Positions 8,180-17,019 of a DNA stretch of 44,656 nucleotides are shown piece after piece. The notes below the pieces were generated by a model. The model was given only the letters and a program-made list of their open reading frames with translations. It ran no database searches and was not told the DNA's origin. Source of the stretch: Bdellovibrionales bacterium (GTDB lineage Bacteria; Bdellovibrionota; FAC87; UBA2466); assembly GCA_009692515.1 (NCBI GenBank), contig SHZA01000002.1:40001-84656 (forward strand). Direction: 5' to 3'. The position numbers and the translations under genes were made by a program. Numbering within the stretch: the first letter of the stretch is position 1; every line of letters starts with the position of its first letter.

Positions 8180-8424
8180 ATACCCCTGAGAACAAATACT
8201 GGACGATAAAACCGAAACCCTACCTATTAGAAATACAAGACTCGTGCCCACCCAAACCCACACTAAGTAACTGATATTAAATGTATTTGCTCTGGTCTCG
8301 TTTGGATTGGGTGTCTAAGTTAGGCGACATTCACGGCCAGCTTTACGTGCCTCCGTCCCCCTACTTAGCTAAGTGTTGAACTGTTCGAGAGTTTTGGAGC
8401 AAAAGTTTTGGGTGATTAAATTTT

Positions 8425-9333
8425 ATGCAGCTGTTAAAAAAAGACATGCGTAAGCAACTGCTATCTCCTGCCAAAATTAACCTGGGCCTTTCGATTGTGG
8501 GCCGGCGAGACAACGGGTTTCACTGTTTGGAAAGTTTGTTCTGGCCCCTCTCGTTTGGAGATTTTTTAGAGATAGAAGAGGGAACTGGACGGACCAGCCT
8601 AAGTTGGAGTTCGGATGCGCCCTTCACCACCGATATTCTACCCACAGAAAATCACAACATTGTGACTACAGTTCTAAAGGCACTCCCTGAATCTGAATCC
8701 TCCTGGGACGTTCACATTAATAAATCGATCCCCATGGGAGGGGGAATGGGTGGGGGCTCCTCAAATGTAGGGACTTTATTACGCTATCTTAAAGAAAAAA
8801 AAATATTGTCTGTTTTGAATTTGGAATCCTGGGCCAGCCAATATGGTGCTGACATTCCTTTTTTTCTCCATAGTAAGCCGGCTTGGGTAAGTGGAATAGG
8901 AGAGGTGATTACTCCGCTCGAATGTACTAATGAAGTCTTAACTCAACTCCACTTTTTATTAATTATTTTTCCTTTTGGTTGTGAAACTCAACTTATCTTT
9001 AAAAAATATAAAGAAAGCGGAAAACCATTCTCCCATTCTCACAATCCCTTTCCGGATAACACACTTACTATAGACTCTATTCGCCACTACTTAAAATCTG
9101 CGACAAATGATCTAGAACCCACCGCTACAACTTTATATCCCACGCTTAAAACGGTATTAGAAAAACTTCGCGCAGAGCCATGTCTTTACGCTGGCCTTTC
9201 AGGGAGTGGGGCTACCTGTTTCGCTGTTTTTGAATCGGCAGAATCACGGCAAAAAACAGCTCAAGATCTTCATGATTTCTTCCGAATTAATAACTGTAAA
9301 AGTATTTCTTCGCACACATTTGCAACGCGTTGA
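8425..9333 (+). CDS. ispE: 4-diphosphocytidyl-2-C-methyl-D-erythritol kinase
   Basis: A 302-residue GHMP kinase. SPAKINLGLSI near the N-terminus is the substrate-side IspE motif, and the glycine-rich ATP loop PMGGGMGGGSSN is intact. GADIPFFL and GLSGSGATCFAVF are the further family blocks. It phosphorylates CDP-methylerythritol in the non-mevalonate isoprenoid pathway. The ATG at 8425 has GGGTGA upstream; an internal ATG at 8446 lacks any ribosome binding site. spoVG follows after 47 bp, a pairing also seen in myxobacteria and Bdellovibrio. Confidence 0.96.
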   Translation: MQLLKKDMRKQLLSPAKINLGLSIVGRRDNGFHCLESLFWPLSFGDFLEIEEGTGRTSLSWSSDAPFTTDILPTENHNIVTTVLKALPESESSWDVHINKSIPMGGGMGGGSSNVGTLLRYLKEKKILSVLNLESWASQYGADIPFFLHSKPAWVSGIGEVITPLECTNEVLTQLHFLLIIFPFGCETQLIFKKYKESGKPFSHSHNPFPDNTLTIDSIRHYLKSATNDLEPTATTLYPTLKTVLEKLRAEPCLYAGLSGSGATCFAVFESAESRQKTAQDLHDFFRINNCKSISSHTFATR

Positions 9334-9380
9334 GTACTACAGCTTAGAGACTTGAGGTAAATCAACTTCGGGAGCGCACC

Positions 9381-9713
9381 ATGGTGATCACAGAGATTAA
9401 AGTATTTCCAGTCAATGAAGAGAAACTTAAAGCCTATATAACCATTATTTTTGAAGGTTGTTTTGTCGTAAGGGACCTAAAAATTATATTTGGAAACACC
9501 GGTCTTTTTGTGGCGATGCCAAGTAAAAAAAGAAAAGATGGAACCTTTCGAGACATTGCTCATCCCCTAAATAGTGAAATGAGATCTGAAATGGAGAAAC
9601 TCATTTTAAAGGCGTATGAAGAGGAGCTAAAGAAAATAACCGCTGCCGCCCAAAAAAATATGGATGTTCTTGCTAATCAAAAACGAAACCTTGACGATGA
9701 TGATCCTCGCTAA
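9381..9713 (+). CDS. spoVG: SpoVG family RNA/DNA-binding regulator
   Basis: A 110-residue SpoVG. The family core is unmistakable: an N-terminal strand with ITEIKVFPV, then KAYITIIFEGCFVVRDLKII and MPSKKRKDGTFRDIAHPLN. SpoVG proteins bind nucleic acids and modulate gene expression. The last 30 residues form a charged helix, ending in an acidic DDDDPR tail. The start is an ATG with CGGGAGCG seven bases before it. It lies downstream of ispE and ends 11 bp from the convergent cmk. Confidence 0.95.
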   Translation: MVITEIKVFPVNEEKLKAYITIIFEGCFVVRDLKIIFGNTGLFVAMPSKKRKDGTFRDIAHPLNSEMRSEMEKLILKAYEEELKKITAAAQKNMDVLANQKRNLDDDDPR

Positions 9714-9724
9714 TCAACAATCCG

Positions 9725-10426
9725 CTACTCACCAATTAAACTAATTCGTCCTAAAATGTGCTCTGTCATAAAGTGTACTACCTGATTAATACTCATCTTA
9801 GAGGTGTCCACTACAATAGCATCATTGGCGCACTTTAACGGAGCATGTTTTCTGCCCGAATCCTGTTTATCTCTTTCAATATTGGCCTTTAAAATAGATT
9901 GAAGAGAGACTCCCTTTGTCCCCTGTTTTTTCAACTGCTGATGGCGCCGTTCCGCTCGCACCGTGGGGTCTGCAGTTACGTAAAACTTATAATCAACATC
10001 AGGAAAAACCACAGTTCCAATATCTCGCCCCTCAACAATCACAGGACATGACCTCGCCCAGCTTTGTGCCAACTCTCTTTGCCGAATCGTTAAAATTTGG
10101 CGAACCCCTTTGTAGGCACTTATTTTTGACGCCAATCCACTCACTTGCTGAGTTCTTAATCGCTGGCCCATCTCCTCACCATTAACTATTAAAGATTGAT
10201 TTTTAACGTCATAATCAAAATTAATTGATCGAGCAATTTTAGCTAAACCGATTTCGGTGGAAATGTTTTCTTTCACGCCAAAATAGGCAACACTTCGATA
10301 CATCGCTCCCGTATCAAGTAATCTTCCCTGTAAATTAAGTGCCAATAGACGACTAACGGTAGACTTCCCCGCGCCCGCAGGCCCATCGATGGCAACAATA
10401 TAACCCGATTTATTTTTTTTTATCAT
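9725..10426 (-). CDS. cmk: Cytidylate kinase
   Basis: A 233-residue NMP kinase. The P-loop GPAGAGKST is at residues 15-23, followed by LLDTGAMYRSVAYF, the IVEGRDIGTVVFPD block and a lid region with RAERRHQQL. These are the Cmk signatures; the enzyme phosphorylates CMP and dCMP. It overlaps the upstream glycosyltransferase by 17 bp and closes the long lpxD operon. Sharing a unit with lipid A genes makes sense, since CMP-Kdo use releases CMP, but that link is my inference. Confidence 0.96.
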   Translation of the reverse strand: MIKKNKSGYIVAIDGPAGAGKSTVSRLLALNLQGRLLDTGAMYRSVAYFGVKENISTEIGLAKIARSINFDYDVKNQSLIVNGEEMGQRLRTQQVSGLASKISAYKGVRQILTIRQRELAQSWARSCPVIVEGRDIGTVVFPDVDYKFYVTADPTVRAERRHQQLKKQGTKGVSLQSILKANIERDKQDSGRKHAPLKCANDAIVVDTSKMSINQVVHFMTEHILGRISLIGE

Positions 10427-11165
10427 TTACAGTTAACTCCCACAGCTTCGCCCATTTCAAGAACACCGAATACGCCGCCGATACCGAAATAAAAAACCCA
10501 TGGTAGCCATCTAAAAATCCTAACTTCAATAAATAGGTTTCTATAAACTTAGAAATTGGCTTTAAAATAAGGCGATAAACACAAAAAGAATGGTTCGAAT
10601 CGCGGAGAGCCTTCGCCCCCAAACTTGAATAAAGGTTATTTCTTTCTACTTGATCACAAAAACTCTCAAAAGAATAATGAATGAGATCATTTTTTAGTTT
10701 TCCAACTAATCCGAGGGTTCTCCAAGACTCGTGAACTGCCCCCCCTTCCCATGAGCCTTCACTTTTTTTATATAATCGAATCAAGCGATTCGGATACCAG
10801 CCACCGTATCTTATCCATTTACCTGAATGTATCGTTCGTCTCGCAACCAGAAAAGCTACTTCCTGAGAGCTTTCCTTAATCCTATGCTGGATCTCATCCT
10901 GTAATTCCTTGGTAACCTCTTCATCAGCATCTAAAGACAAAACCCAATCATGCGTGGCCAATCCCGTTGCATAGGCCTTTTGATCGACATACCCAGTCCA
11001 ATCCCTCACAAAAACCTTAGAGGTGAATTTTTTTGCCTTAGCAATAGTGGTATCTGTGCTGTGAGAATCTACCACTATCACCTCATCACAAAATGAAAGA
11101 GAGGCCAAACATCTTTCAATGTTTTTCTCTTCATTCTTAGTTATGACGACTCCAGACACCTTCAC
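10410..11165 (-). CDS. Family 2 glycosyltransferase, WaaE/KdtX-like
   Basis: A 251-residue GT2 enzyme. SGVVITKNEEKNIERCLASL and DEVIVVDSHSTDTT form the nucleotide-binding half; SLDADEEV is the metal-binding DxD region. IRYGGWYPNRLIRLYKK and GAVHESW are the blocks typical of the WaaE/KdtX subfamily, which adds beta-glucose to the LPS inner core. The start GTG shares one base with the stop of the acyltransferase gene (TAGTG). The LPS role is supported by the operon; the exact sugar is unknown. Confidence 0.85.
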   Translation of the reverse strand: MKVSGVVITKNEEKNIERCLASLSFCDEVIVVDSHSTDTTIAKAKKFTSKVFVRDWTGYVDQKAYATGLATHDWVLSLDADEEVTKELQDEIQHRIKESSQEVAFLVARRTIHSGKWIRYGGWYPNRLIRLYKKSEGSWEGGAVHESWRTLGLVGKLKNDLIHYSFESFCDQVERNNLYSSLGAKALRDSNHSFCVYRLILKPISKFIETYLLKLGFLDGYHGFFISVSAAYSVFLKWAKLWELTVNDKKK

Positions 11166-13066
11166 TAATGTTCCCTAATTGAACTCAACACCCCATATAG
11201 GGAGCCGATTTTAATTTTTGCATCGAACTTCACGAGATGCTTTTTAGAGTCATCACTCAACCACATATAAACATCACCCATTGGCTTTAAAACATTATTT
11301 AAAGAAACCTTCACGAGAATCTTCCAACACTGAAAAGCGCCCACCCTACTTGTCACCAGTTCATTTGCAATTGGCGTAAGTTCCACATTCCAATTCTGAC
11401 CATTTTCATAAACAACAAACATCTGCTTTTCATTCAGTTTGTAATTTAAGTACCTTGCGTAGTAAATAGCACTCCAAAGATCCTTGGCCTGCGGAACTAA
11501 ATTATCTACTCGGTCTACTTCTAAATTTCCCCAGCGTTCTGAAATTCTTTTAGCCCAATAAAAGGCCTTTCCATTCGCATGATCAAAGGACACACGAGTC
11601 TCTTTATTTTGTTTTGCCTCCACCATGTGAAGAAGAAATTTATAGGGGAGCAACGCCTGGCGATCTACAAAGGACTCGGCTGTATTTTCTACGTGATAGA
11701 TCGCATCTACAATTTTTGACGACAAAATATTTCCCCACAGCTGAAATGTGGGCCGACCATTCATAACTGGCCCCTCCCTAACCTCTAAAGTGGCTTTTCC
11801 AGCGGGAATGGCGAGCCATCTCAAATCCATCTCAACCCGTTCTCCAACTTCAAATGGAATTCTATCGGAAGGAATGACATGAAAAGCTGACGATTTATTA
11901 ACGGCAAGCGTTGTTTCTAGCGTTGCTTTTTCTTTCGGTAAGGACCTTTCCGGAACCTGGGCCTTCTGTTTTTTAATGGATTTTTTAGCTTTTGGAACAA
12001 CCGCTGGCGATTGATTTACCATTTCATCTTGAATATCTGAGGGCAATGCGCTTTGGAAAACGGGCGCAGAAATCTGAGGATCGGGTGGCAATACAATTCC
12101 TGTGGGGGTGCTAGGTTGACTGGAACAGGCTGCTAATAAAAATAACACCGGAATAAAAAAAACCTTCAACGAGGTTGTCTTAAGTACCCATCTAGATGTG
12201 CCACTAAACTCTTTCCATCGGCGGTGTAGCCACAACCACTGCTCTGGATGTTGTCTAATCATTTTTTCCATTACGTCATTATAAATTTGAGTTCTCTGAT
12301 AAATTCTAGTGCCTCTGTCTTCTGACAAATTTCCGTATTCAACTTGGGGCTCTATGACTGTGCAAATTCTACCCTTTCCATCTCTATAATTGTAGGCCGG
12401 AAAGACCGGTATATCCCTCTTTTCACAAAAGAGAGCCAGCCCCGCTGCTGTTCCGGCCTCTCTTCCAAAAAAAGAAACAGGAACTCCAATAGGCGGGCCC
12501 ATAAATTGATCAAGAATAAAAACTGTAAATCGACCGGAATTAATGGACCTAAAAATTTCCTTTACTGTTTGAGTTTCAAAAAAAACTCCCACACCAAAAC
12601 GATTACGATACCAATCAAGGAACCTTTGGCCCATAGCACTTTTTGATTGTTTTACTACAATATCTAACGCAACTCCGTGCACGGCAACTGTGGATGCAGC
12701 CAATTCCCAACTTCCAAGGTGCGTGGCCAAGATCACACCCCCTCGATTTTCTAGCGCCAACAACTTTAGATGTTCTTCCCCGGTTAAAACGGTTTTCTTT
12801 AAGTACTGGGAACGACTCCAGGTAATTGATCGTAAAATCTCAAACATTGTCCTGCCATAATGTTGATAATTTAAAATTGCTATGGCCCGAATTTCATCGC
12901 CCGTTTTTTCAGAACCAAAGGCTAATTGAAGATTGCTCTCTACAATAGTCCTTCTAAACCTAATAACTGAGTAAAAAACCCATCCCAACAAATCACTAAT
13001 TAAATTAGTCAGCGCAATGGGAATGCCATTCAAAAACAAAGAAACTATTTTCAACACCAATATCAA
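11165..13066 (-). CDS. LpxL-type lipid A acyltransferase fused to DUF3108 lipoprotein
   Basis: One 633-residue frame holding two proteins. Residues 1-295 are a lipid A acyltransferase of the LpxL/HtrB family (usual length about 300): an N-terminal membrane anchor, the HX4E catalytic motif THLGSWE (H116, E121), and QWLWLHRRWKEF near the end. Residues 300-314, LKVFFIPVLFLLAAC, look exactly like a lipoprotein signal peptide with lipobox LAAC (Cys314). A Pro/Lys-rich linker and a DUF3108 domain (from about residue 405) follow. No stop or frameshift separates the halves. A TTG at residue 300 (12169) could start the lipoprotein alone, but has no clear ribosome binding site. The gene starts at a TTG with AAAGGA eight bases upstream. 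Confidence 0.85.
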   Translation of the reverse strand: MILVLKIVSLFLNGIPIALTNLISDLLGWVFYSVIRFRRTIVESNLQLAFGSEKTGDEIRAIAILNYQHYGRTMFEILRSITWSRSQYLKKTVLTGEEHLKLLALENRGGVILATHLGSWELAASTVAVHGVALDIVVKQSKSAMGQRFLDWYRNRFGVGVFFETQTVKEIFRSINSGRFTVFILDQFMGPPIGVPVSFFGREAGTAAGLALFCEKRDIPVFPAYNYRDGKGRICTVIEPQVEYGNLSEDRGTRIYQRTQIYNDVMEKMIRQHPEQWLWLHRRWKEFSGTSRWVLKTTSLKVFFIPVLFLLAACSSQPSTPTGIVLPPDPQISAPVFQSALPSDIQDEMVNQSPAVVPKAKKSIKKQKAQVPERSLPKEKATLETTLAVNKSSAFHVIPSDRIPFEVGERVEMDLRWLAIPAGKATLEVREGPVMNGRPTFQLWGNILSSKIVDAIYHVENTAESFVDRQALLPYKFLLHMVEAKQNKETRVSFDHANGKAFYWAKRISERWGNLEVDRVDNLVPQAKDLWSAIYYARYLNYKLNEKQMFVVYENGQNWNVELTPIANELVTSRVGAFQCWKILVKVSLNNVLKPMGDVYMWLSDDSKKHLVKFDAKIKIGSLYGVLSSIREH

Positions 13067-13071
13067 AGCTT

Positions 13072-14097
13072 CTATCCTTTAACTTTTGCTTCTAACCAAA
13101 CCCAAAAGGAGTCGGGCAGATCATATCCCACTCTTAAGCTAATCACCTTTTCAGATTTAGCCTTAAATAATTCATAAACTTTATACCAATCTTTATCTGT
13201 GGTCACAAACCCGAAAGCACCCAACCTATTTTTCTGGTTAATAAGCCACTCAATATCCGATTCGGCATAACGATGATGGTCAGGATAAGAGTGAATGTGT
13301 GCTATTACTGGAGAGTATCCACTAAGTGTTTTGACGAATCGTTCCGGTGATGCAATACCACTAAAAGAAACCCACTTTCGCAAGGAATTAAACTCAAAGT
13401 GGCTAGCACCCTCAAAAAAGCCATCAACCTTTGAATGGGCTACAAAACAGGCTAGTTTCGGGAATTGGGTTTGAATTACATTTTGCCACACCTCCAGGTT
13501 TCTATTTTGTGATCCCGGAGTCAACACCACAGCATCGGCGTGATCTAAAGCTTTAAATGACTCTCTCAATCCCCCAAGAGGCAAGCAAAAACTCGCCGCA
13601 ACCTCTTTGTCGGTATTAATACAAATTACATCAACATCTCGTCCTAGGGCCAAATGCTGAAACCCATCATCTAAAATTACCAAGCTATTGGGATATTGTT
13701 TTTCAATTCTCTTCACGCCGGCAACTCGTCTTTTAGAAATAAAAACTGGGCGTGATTGTTGTTGAGATAACATCCAGGGCTCGTCTCCATAAAGCAACGA
13801 GCCGTTGGGCATGGAACGATCAATCTCGGCACCTTGAGATGATAGGGTTCCTAAATAACCTCTGGACAAAATCACTGGAGACTTTAACTGAAATCTTTTT
13901 GAGATCGCTCCCACTAGCGGAGTCTTGCCAGACCCGCCACTATGCAGATTCCCTACACAAATTATTTTTAAGGTCGATCGGTATTGTCTACCAGAAACAT
14001 AATATGATCGTCTGGCTCGCATGAACAGGGCCCAAGCACAGGACAGGGGAAAACCAAACACCCAAAATATTTTAGTGGGTAGCGATTGCATCCCCAC
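13072..14097 (-). CDS. lpxK: Tetraacyldisaccharide 4'-kinase
   Basis: A 341-residue LpxK. An N-terminal membrane anchor (about residues 8-25) precedes the P-loop in GNLHSGGSGKTP (residues 49-60). ILDDGFQHLALGRDVDV is the conserved 'DDGfQh' block. The enzyme phosphorylates the 4' position of the lipid A disaccharide. The start is a GTG with GGAG seven bases upstream; it overlaps lpxB by 26 bp. If this organism, like Bdellovibrio bacteriovorus, has phosphate-free lipid A, the phosphate added here would have to be replaced later. Confidence 0.95.
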   Translation of the reverse strand: MGMQSLPTKIFWVFGFPLSCAWALFMRARRSYYVSGRQYRSTLKIICVGNLHSGGSGKTPLVGAISKRFQLKSPVILSRGYLGTLSSQGAEIDRSMPNGSLLYGDEPWMLSQQQSRPVFISKRRVAGVKRIEKQYPNSLVILDDGFQHLALGRDVDVICINTDKEVAASFCLPLGGLRESFKALDHADAVVLTPGSQNRNLEVWQNVIQTQFPKLACFVAHSKVDGFFEGASHFEFNSLRKWVSFSGIASPERFVKTLSGYSPVIAHIHSYPDHHRYAESDIEWLINQKNRLGAFGFVTTDKDWYKVYELFKAKSEKVISLRVGYDLPDSFWVWLEAKVKG

Positions 14098-15241
14098 CTA
14101 AATTCTCCGGACTCTTCGAGGTTTTTGAGTTTAAAAACTGTTGAATACTTTCTGCCGCTCGAATATTAGCTCCCAGATCGCCAAGCTTAACTCGACAACA
14201 TTGTAGATTCACAGCTTGCTCTCTCCGATATTGATTATCCTCAATGAGTTTTATTACCTCTTGAAAAAGAGTTTTGGGATCTGCTTTTTCTTGAAAAAAC
14301 TCTTTTATCACCTCTCGCTGCAGCAGAATATTAGGCATTCCAATAAAGCTGCGATACTTCATTAGGTTTTGATAAATCCAGGCACTTGATTGTGAAACTT
14401 TATAAAACAACAAAAATGGAGTGCCAATTAAAGCTGTTTCTAAAGTAGCCGTTCCACTCGCAACGACCGCTATGTCGGCCCAGTTTAATACCTCGTGAGA
14501 ATGACCCGTTTCAAAAACCACTCCTCTCGAAATGTATTGTTCAACGAAACTTTGATTGAGTGTAGACGCGATTGGAACCTTTATTTCTGCTTGAGGATAC
14601 CTTTCGCGAATCAGGTGAATTAGATCAGATAGTAGGGCCCCATGAAATCTTACCTCACTTTTTCGGCTCCCAGGTAATATCGCAATTCTTGGTGCTCCAA
14701 GGACTTCGGATTGCAATCGATAATTAACCCGCGGATGAATCGTTTCTAACAGTGGGTGTCCGACAAAAACAACATCAACCCCCTCTTTGGCATAAAACTC
14801 TTTTTCAAAAGGAAATACCACCAACATCAGATCAATATCTCTTTTGATTTGATTAATTCGATATTTTCTCCATGCCCAAACTTGAGGAGAAATATAATAA
14901 ATAACCGGAACACCTAACTTTTTTAATTTTTTGGCAACCCTCAAATTAAAATCTGGCAAGTCTAGAAGGACTGCATAATCGGGTGGGTTTTTTTCTAAAT
15001 AACGAATAACTTTCCGATACCCTCCGATTACCTCTATCAAACGATCCCACCAATCGGAGATCCCAACTACATTAAGTTTTTCGGAATCTAAAATCACATC
15101 CATACCCGCTTTTTTTAAAGCGGCACCGCCAACGCCTATACATTTTAAATCTGGGTTTTGTTTTTGCAATTCTTTAAGCAGGCTGGCCGCGTGCATGTCC
15201 GCAGAGGCCTCACCCGCAACCATAAACAAACACTTACTCAT
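14072..15241 (-). CDS. lpxB: Lipid-A-disaccharide synthase
   Basis: A 389-residue GT19 enzyme. The N-terminal MVAGEASADMHAASLL, then IGVGGAALKKAGMDV, PDYAVLLDLPDFNLRVAK and YYISPQVWAWRKYRI are all LpxB blocks; IAILPGSRKSEV and VASGTATLETALIGTP mark the nucleotide-binding half. It joins lipid X with UDP-diacylglucosamine. It follows the oxidoreductase by 1 bp and overlaps lpxK downstream, so the genes are one operon. Length matches the family. Confidence 0.97.
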   Translation of the reverse strand: MSKCLFMVAGEASADMHAASLLKELQKQNPDLKCIGVGGAALKKAGMDVILDSEKLNVVGISDWWDRLIEVIGGYRKVIRYLEKNPPDYAVLLDLPDFNLRVAKKLKKLGVPVIYYISPQVWAWRKYRINQIKRDIDLMLVVFPFEKEFYAKEGVDVVFVGHPLLETIHPRVNYRLQSEVLGAPRIAILPGSRKSEVRFHGALLSDLIHLIRERYPQAEIKVPIASTLNQSFVEQYISRGVVFETGHSHEVLNWADIAVVASGTATLETALIGTPFLLFYKVSQSSAWIYQNLMKYRSFIGMPNILLQREVIKEFFQEKADPKTLFQEVIKLIEDNQYRREQAVNLQCCRVKLGDLGANIRAAESIQQFLNSKTSKSPENLGGDAIATH

Positions 15242-15242
15242 T

Positions 15243-16214
15243 TTAGTTCTCTCTCACTGTTCGTAAAGACTCGAAGGCTGTATTGGGTGGGAAAAAAACA
15301 GGAGAACCTGTGGTGGCCACTTTAATTTTATTAACCACAGAAATAACTCTAACGCTATCTTTGGCAGTTACTTTTGAAAAAGCCCTTCCCTGAATAGCGG
15401 CTATAAAATTACTAGACTGCGCCTGTAGCGCATCAAAAGCTAAACCATGAATAGACGAGCTGTGATTCCCTAGTTTTGAAGCAATAAATTTAGAATTGGA
15501 AACAAAATCTAGTTCACAAAAATAATTTCCAGATACCGCCTGTAAGGTTCTGACCATTTTAGACGCGACACGACTGGCGGTTAAAGTAGCACTTCTACCG
15601 CTAGAAAATTCTAATCTGGCTTTCACAAAATCTAAATAATCGGTGACAACAGAAAACCCTTCAGCTTGTACCGCAATAGGATCCTCTTGGATCAGGGATA
15701 GGATTAAATCAATGTCATGGATCATTAAATCGCTAATCACATCAACAGCGACCTCTCTACCTACCACGGGGGAAAGCCGTTGAGAATCTAACGTTGAATC
15801 GATTGGAAACGGGTTGCCTCCCAGAAGCGCTTCGAGACGAAATCGCTCTAAAAATCCCACCTGGCAAACCACCCGATTTTTAAGTGCCAGGTTTTCTAAT
15901 AAAATAGCCTCCTCATGAGTTTCACAAAAAGGCTTCTCAATAAGAACATGGCAGCCCAGTTCCATTGCCTGTTTCGCTATCGAAAAATGGCTCGGCGTGG
16001 GGCTTGCGATAATTAAAGCGTCTGCTAAAAAAAGTAGCTCCGGGAGTGATGAGAGTGCCTTTATTTTATTTTTTGCTTCTATCTCTTTGGCACGATCTAA
16101 ACAGGGCTCGAAAACGCCTACCAACTCCACCTCTGACATCTCTTGAAACTTAGAAAGATGTAGAGAACCCATTCTCCCTGTTCCTACAATTCCAACTTTT
16201 ATTTTAGGCATCAT
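15243..16214 (-). CDS. Gfo/Idh/MocA oxidoreductase, candidate GnnA
   Basis: A 323-residue NAD(P)-dependent sugar dehydrogenase. KVGIVGTGRMGSLHLSKFQE is the Rossmann entry and VLIEKPFCET holds the catalytic EKP motif; MIHDIDLILSL carries the family histidine. Genes of this type lie between lpxA and lpxB in several phyla. In Acidithiobacillus ferrooxidans the equivalent, GnnA, oxidises the 3-OH of UDP-GlcNAc so that GnnB can install an amine, yielding 2,3-diaminoglucose lipid A. No GnnB-type aminotransferase is in this window. The family call is firm; GnnA function is inferred from position and from the backbone reported for Bdellovibrio lipid A. Confidence 0.88.
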   Translation of the reverse strand: MMPKIKVGIVGTGRMGSLHLSKFQEMSEVELVGVFEPCLDRAKEIEAKNKIKALSSLPELLFLADALIIASPTPSHFSIAKQAMELGCHVLIEKPFCETHEEAILLENLALKNRVVCQVGFLERFRLEALLGGNPFPIDSTLDSQRLSPVVGREVAVDVISDLMIHDIDLILSLIQEDPIAVQAEGFSVVTDYLDFVKARLEFSSGRSATLTASRVASKMVRTLQAVSGNYFCELDFVSNSKFIASKLGNHSSSIHGLAFDALQAQSSNFIAAIQGRAFSKVTAKDSVRVISVVNKIKVATTGSPVFFPPNTAFESLRTVREN

Positions 16215-16227
16215 TTTTTAAACCTTT

Positions 16228-17019
16228 TTATCTGTGACACCCGACTTTAGAATCTCTAACAAACCTAAGAAAAATTTCTGCGTCTTCGCTATCGCTAAGT
16301 TCACTCGAAATCATTTCGATAGCATTAGAGACGGTGAGTTTTTGCAAACAGAAGATCTTATAAATTCTTTTGATGTTTGCGATTCTCTCCGCAGAGATTC
16401 CCGCCCGTTCCATCCCTACTTTATTAAAACCCTGAACTTCGAACACATTTCCTTTTCCAGAGAAGAAGGGAGGAAGATCTTTTCTTATCATCGAGCCACC
16501 CCCTACATAACAAAATTTTCCTACACGACAATGCTGAATGACTCCCGATTGCCCTCCAAGAGTCACAAAATCTTCAATGACAACATGCCCTGCCAATTGC
16601 ACTGCATTTACAATAATAACTCGGTTGCCCACATGACAATCATGACCAATGTGAGTGTATGCCATGATTAAACAATCATTTCCGATTTGGGTAGTATTTC
16701 CCCCTGCTAATGTCCCTCTGTGAACAGTAACGTATTCTCTTAAAACAACTCGATCACCCATAACAACTTCGGTAGGTTCATTTTTATAACCCAGGTGCTG
16801 GGGTTCGCCCCCTATAAAAGCATGAGGAAACAATCTGCAATAACTTCCAATGGTAACCTTTCCACGAAGTACTACATGTTCTTGAATTTCACAGTGTTCG
16901 CCTGTGACTACATCGGCTCCAATAACAGAGTAAGGGCCCACTCGTGTTCCCAGTCCAAGTTTGGCGTTGGGATGAATGATCGCTGTGGGATGGATTAAAT
17001 CATGAATGTTTTTTTCCAT
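16228..17019 (-). CDS. lpxA: Acyl-ACP--UDP-(2,3-diamino)GlcNAc O/N-acyltransferase LpxA
   Basis: A left-handed beta-helix acyltransferase of 263 residues with many hexapeptide repeats, and the LpxA-specific IGGEPQHLGYKNEPTEV and THIGHDCHVGN blocks. It makes the first committed lipid A intermediate. I start it at the ATG at 17019 (AAGGAG just upstream), five codons inside the longest frame. By eye against E. coli LpxA, His122, His125 and His144 are kept, but Lys76 is Gly and His160 is Ile. Those changes could suit a different sugar nucleotide such as the 3-amino substrate. It overlaps lpxD by 20 bp; fabZ, often between them, is absent. Confidence 0.96.
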   Translation of the reverse strand: MEKNIHDLIHPTAIIHPNAKLGLGTRVGPYSVIGADVVTGEHCEIQEHVVLRGKVTIGSYCRLFPHAFIGGEPQHLGYKNEPTEVVMGDRVVLREYVTVHRGTLAGGNTTQIGNDCLIMAYTHIGHDCHVGNRVIIVNAVQLAGHVVIEDFVTLGGQSGVIQHCRVGKFCYVGGGSMIRKDLPPFFSGKGNVFEVQGFNKVGMERAGISAERIANIKRIYKIFCLQKLTVSNAIEMISSELSDSEDAEIFLRFVRDSKVGCHR

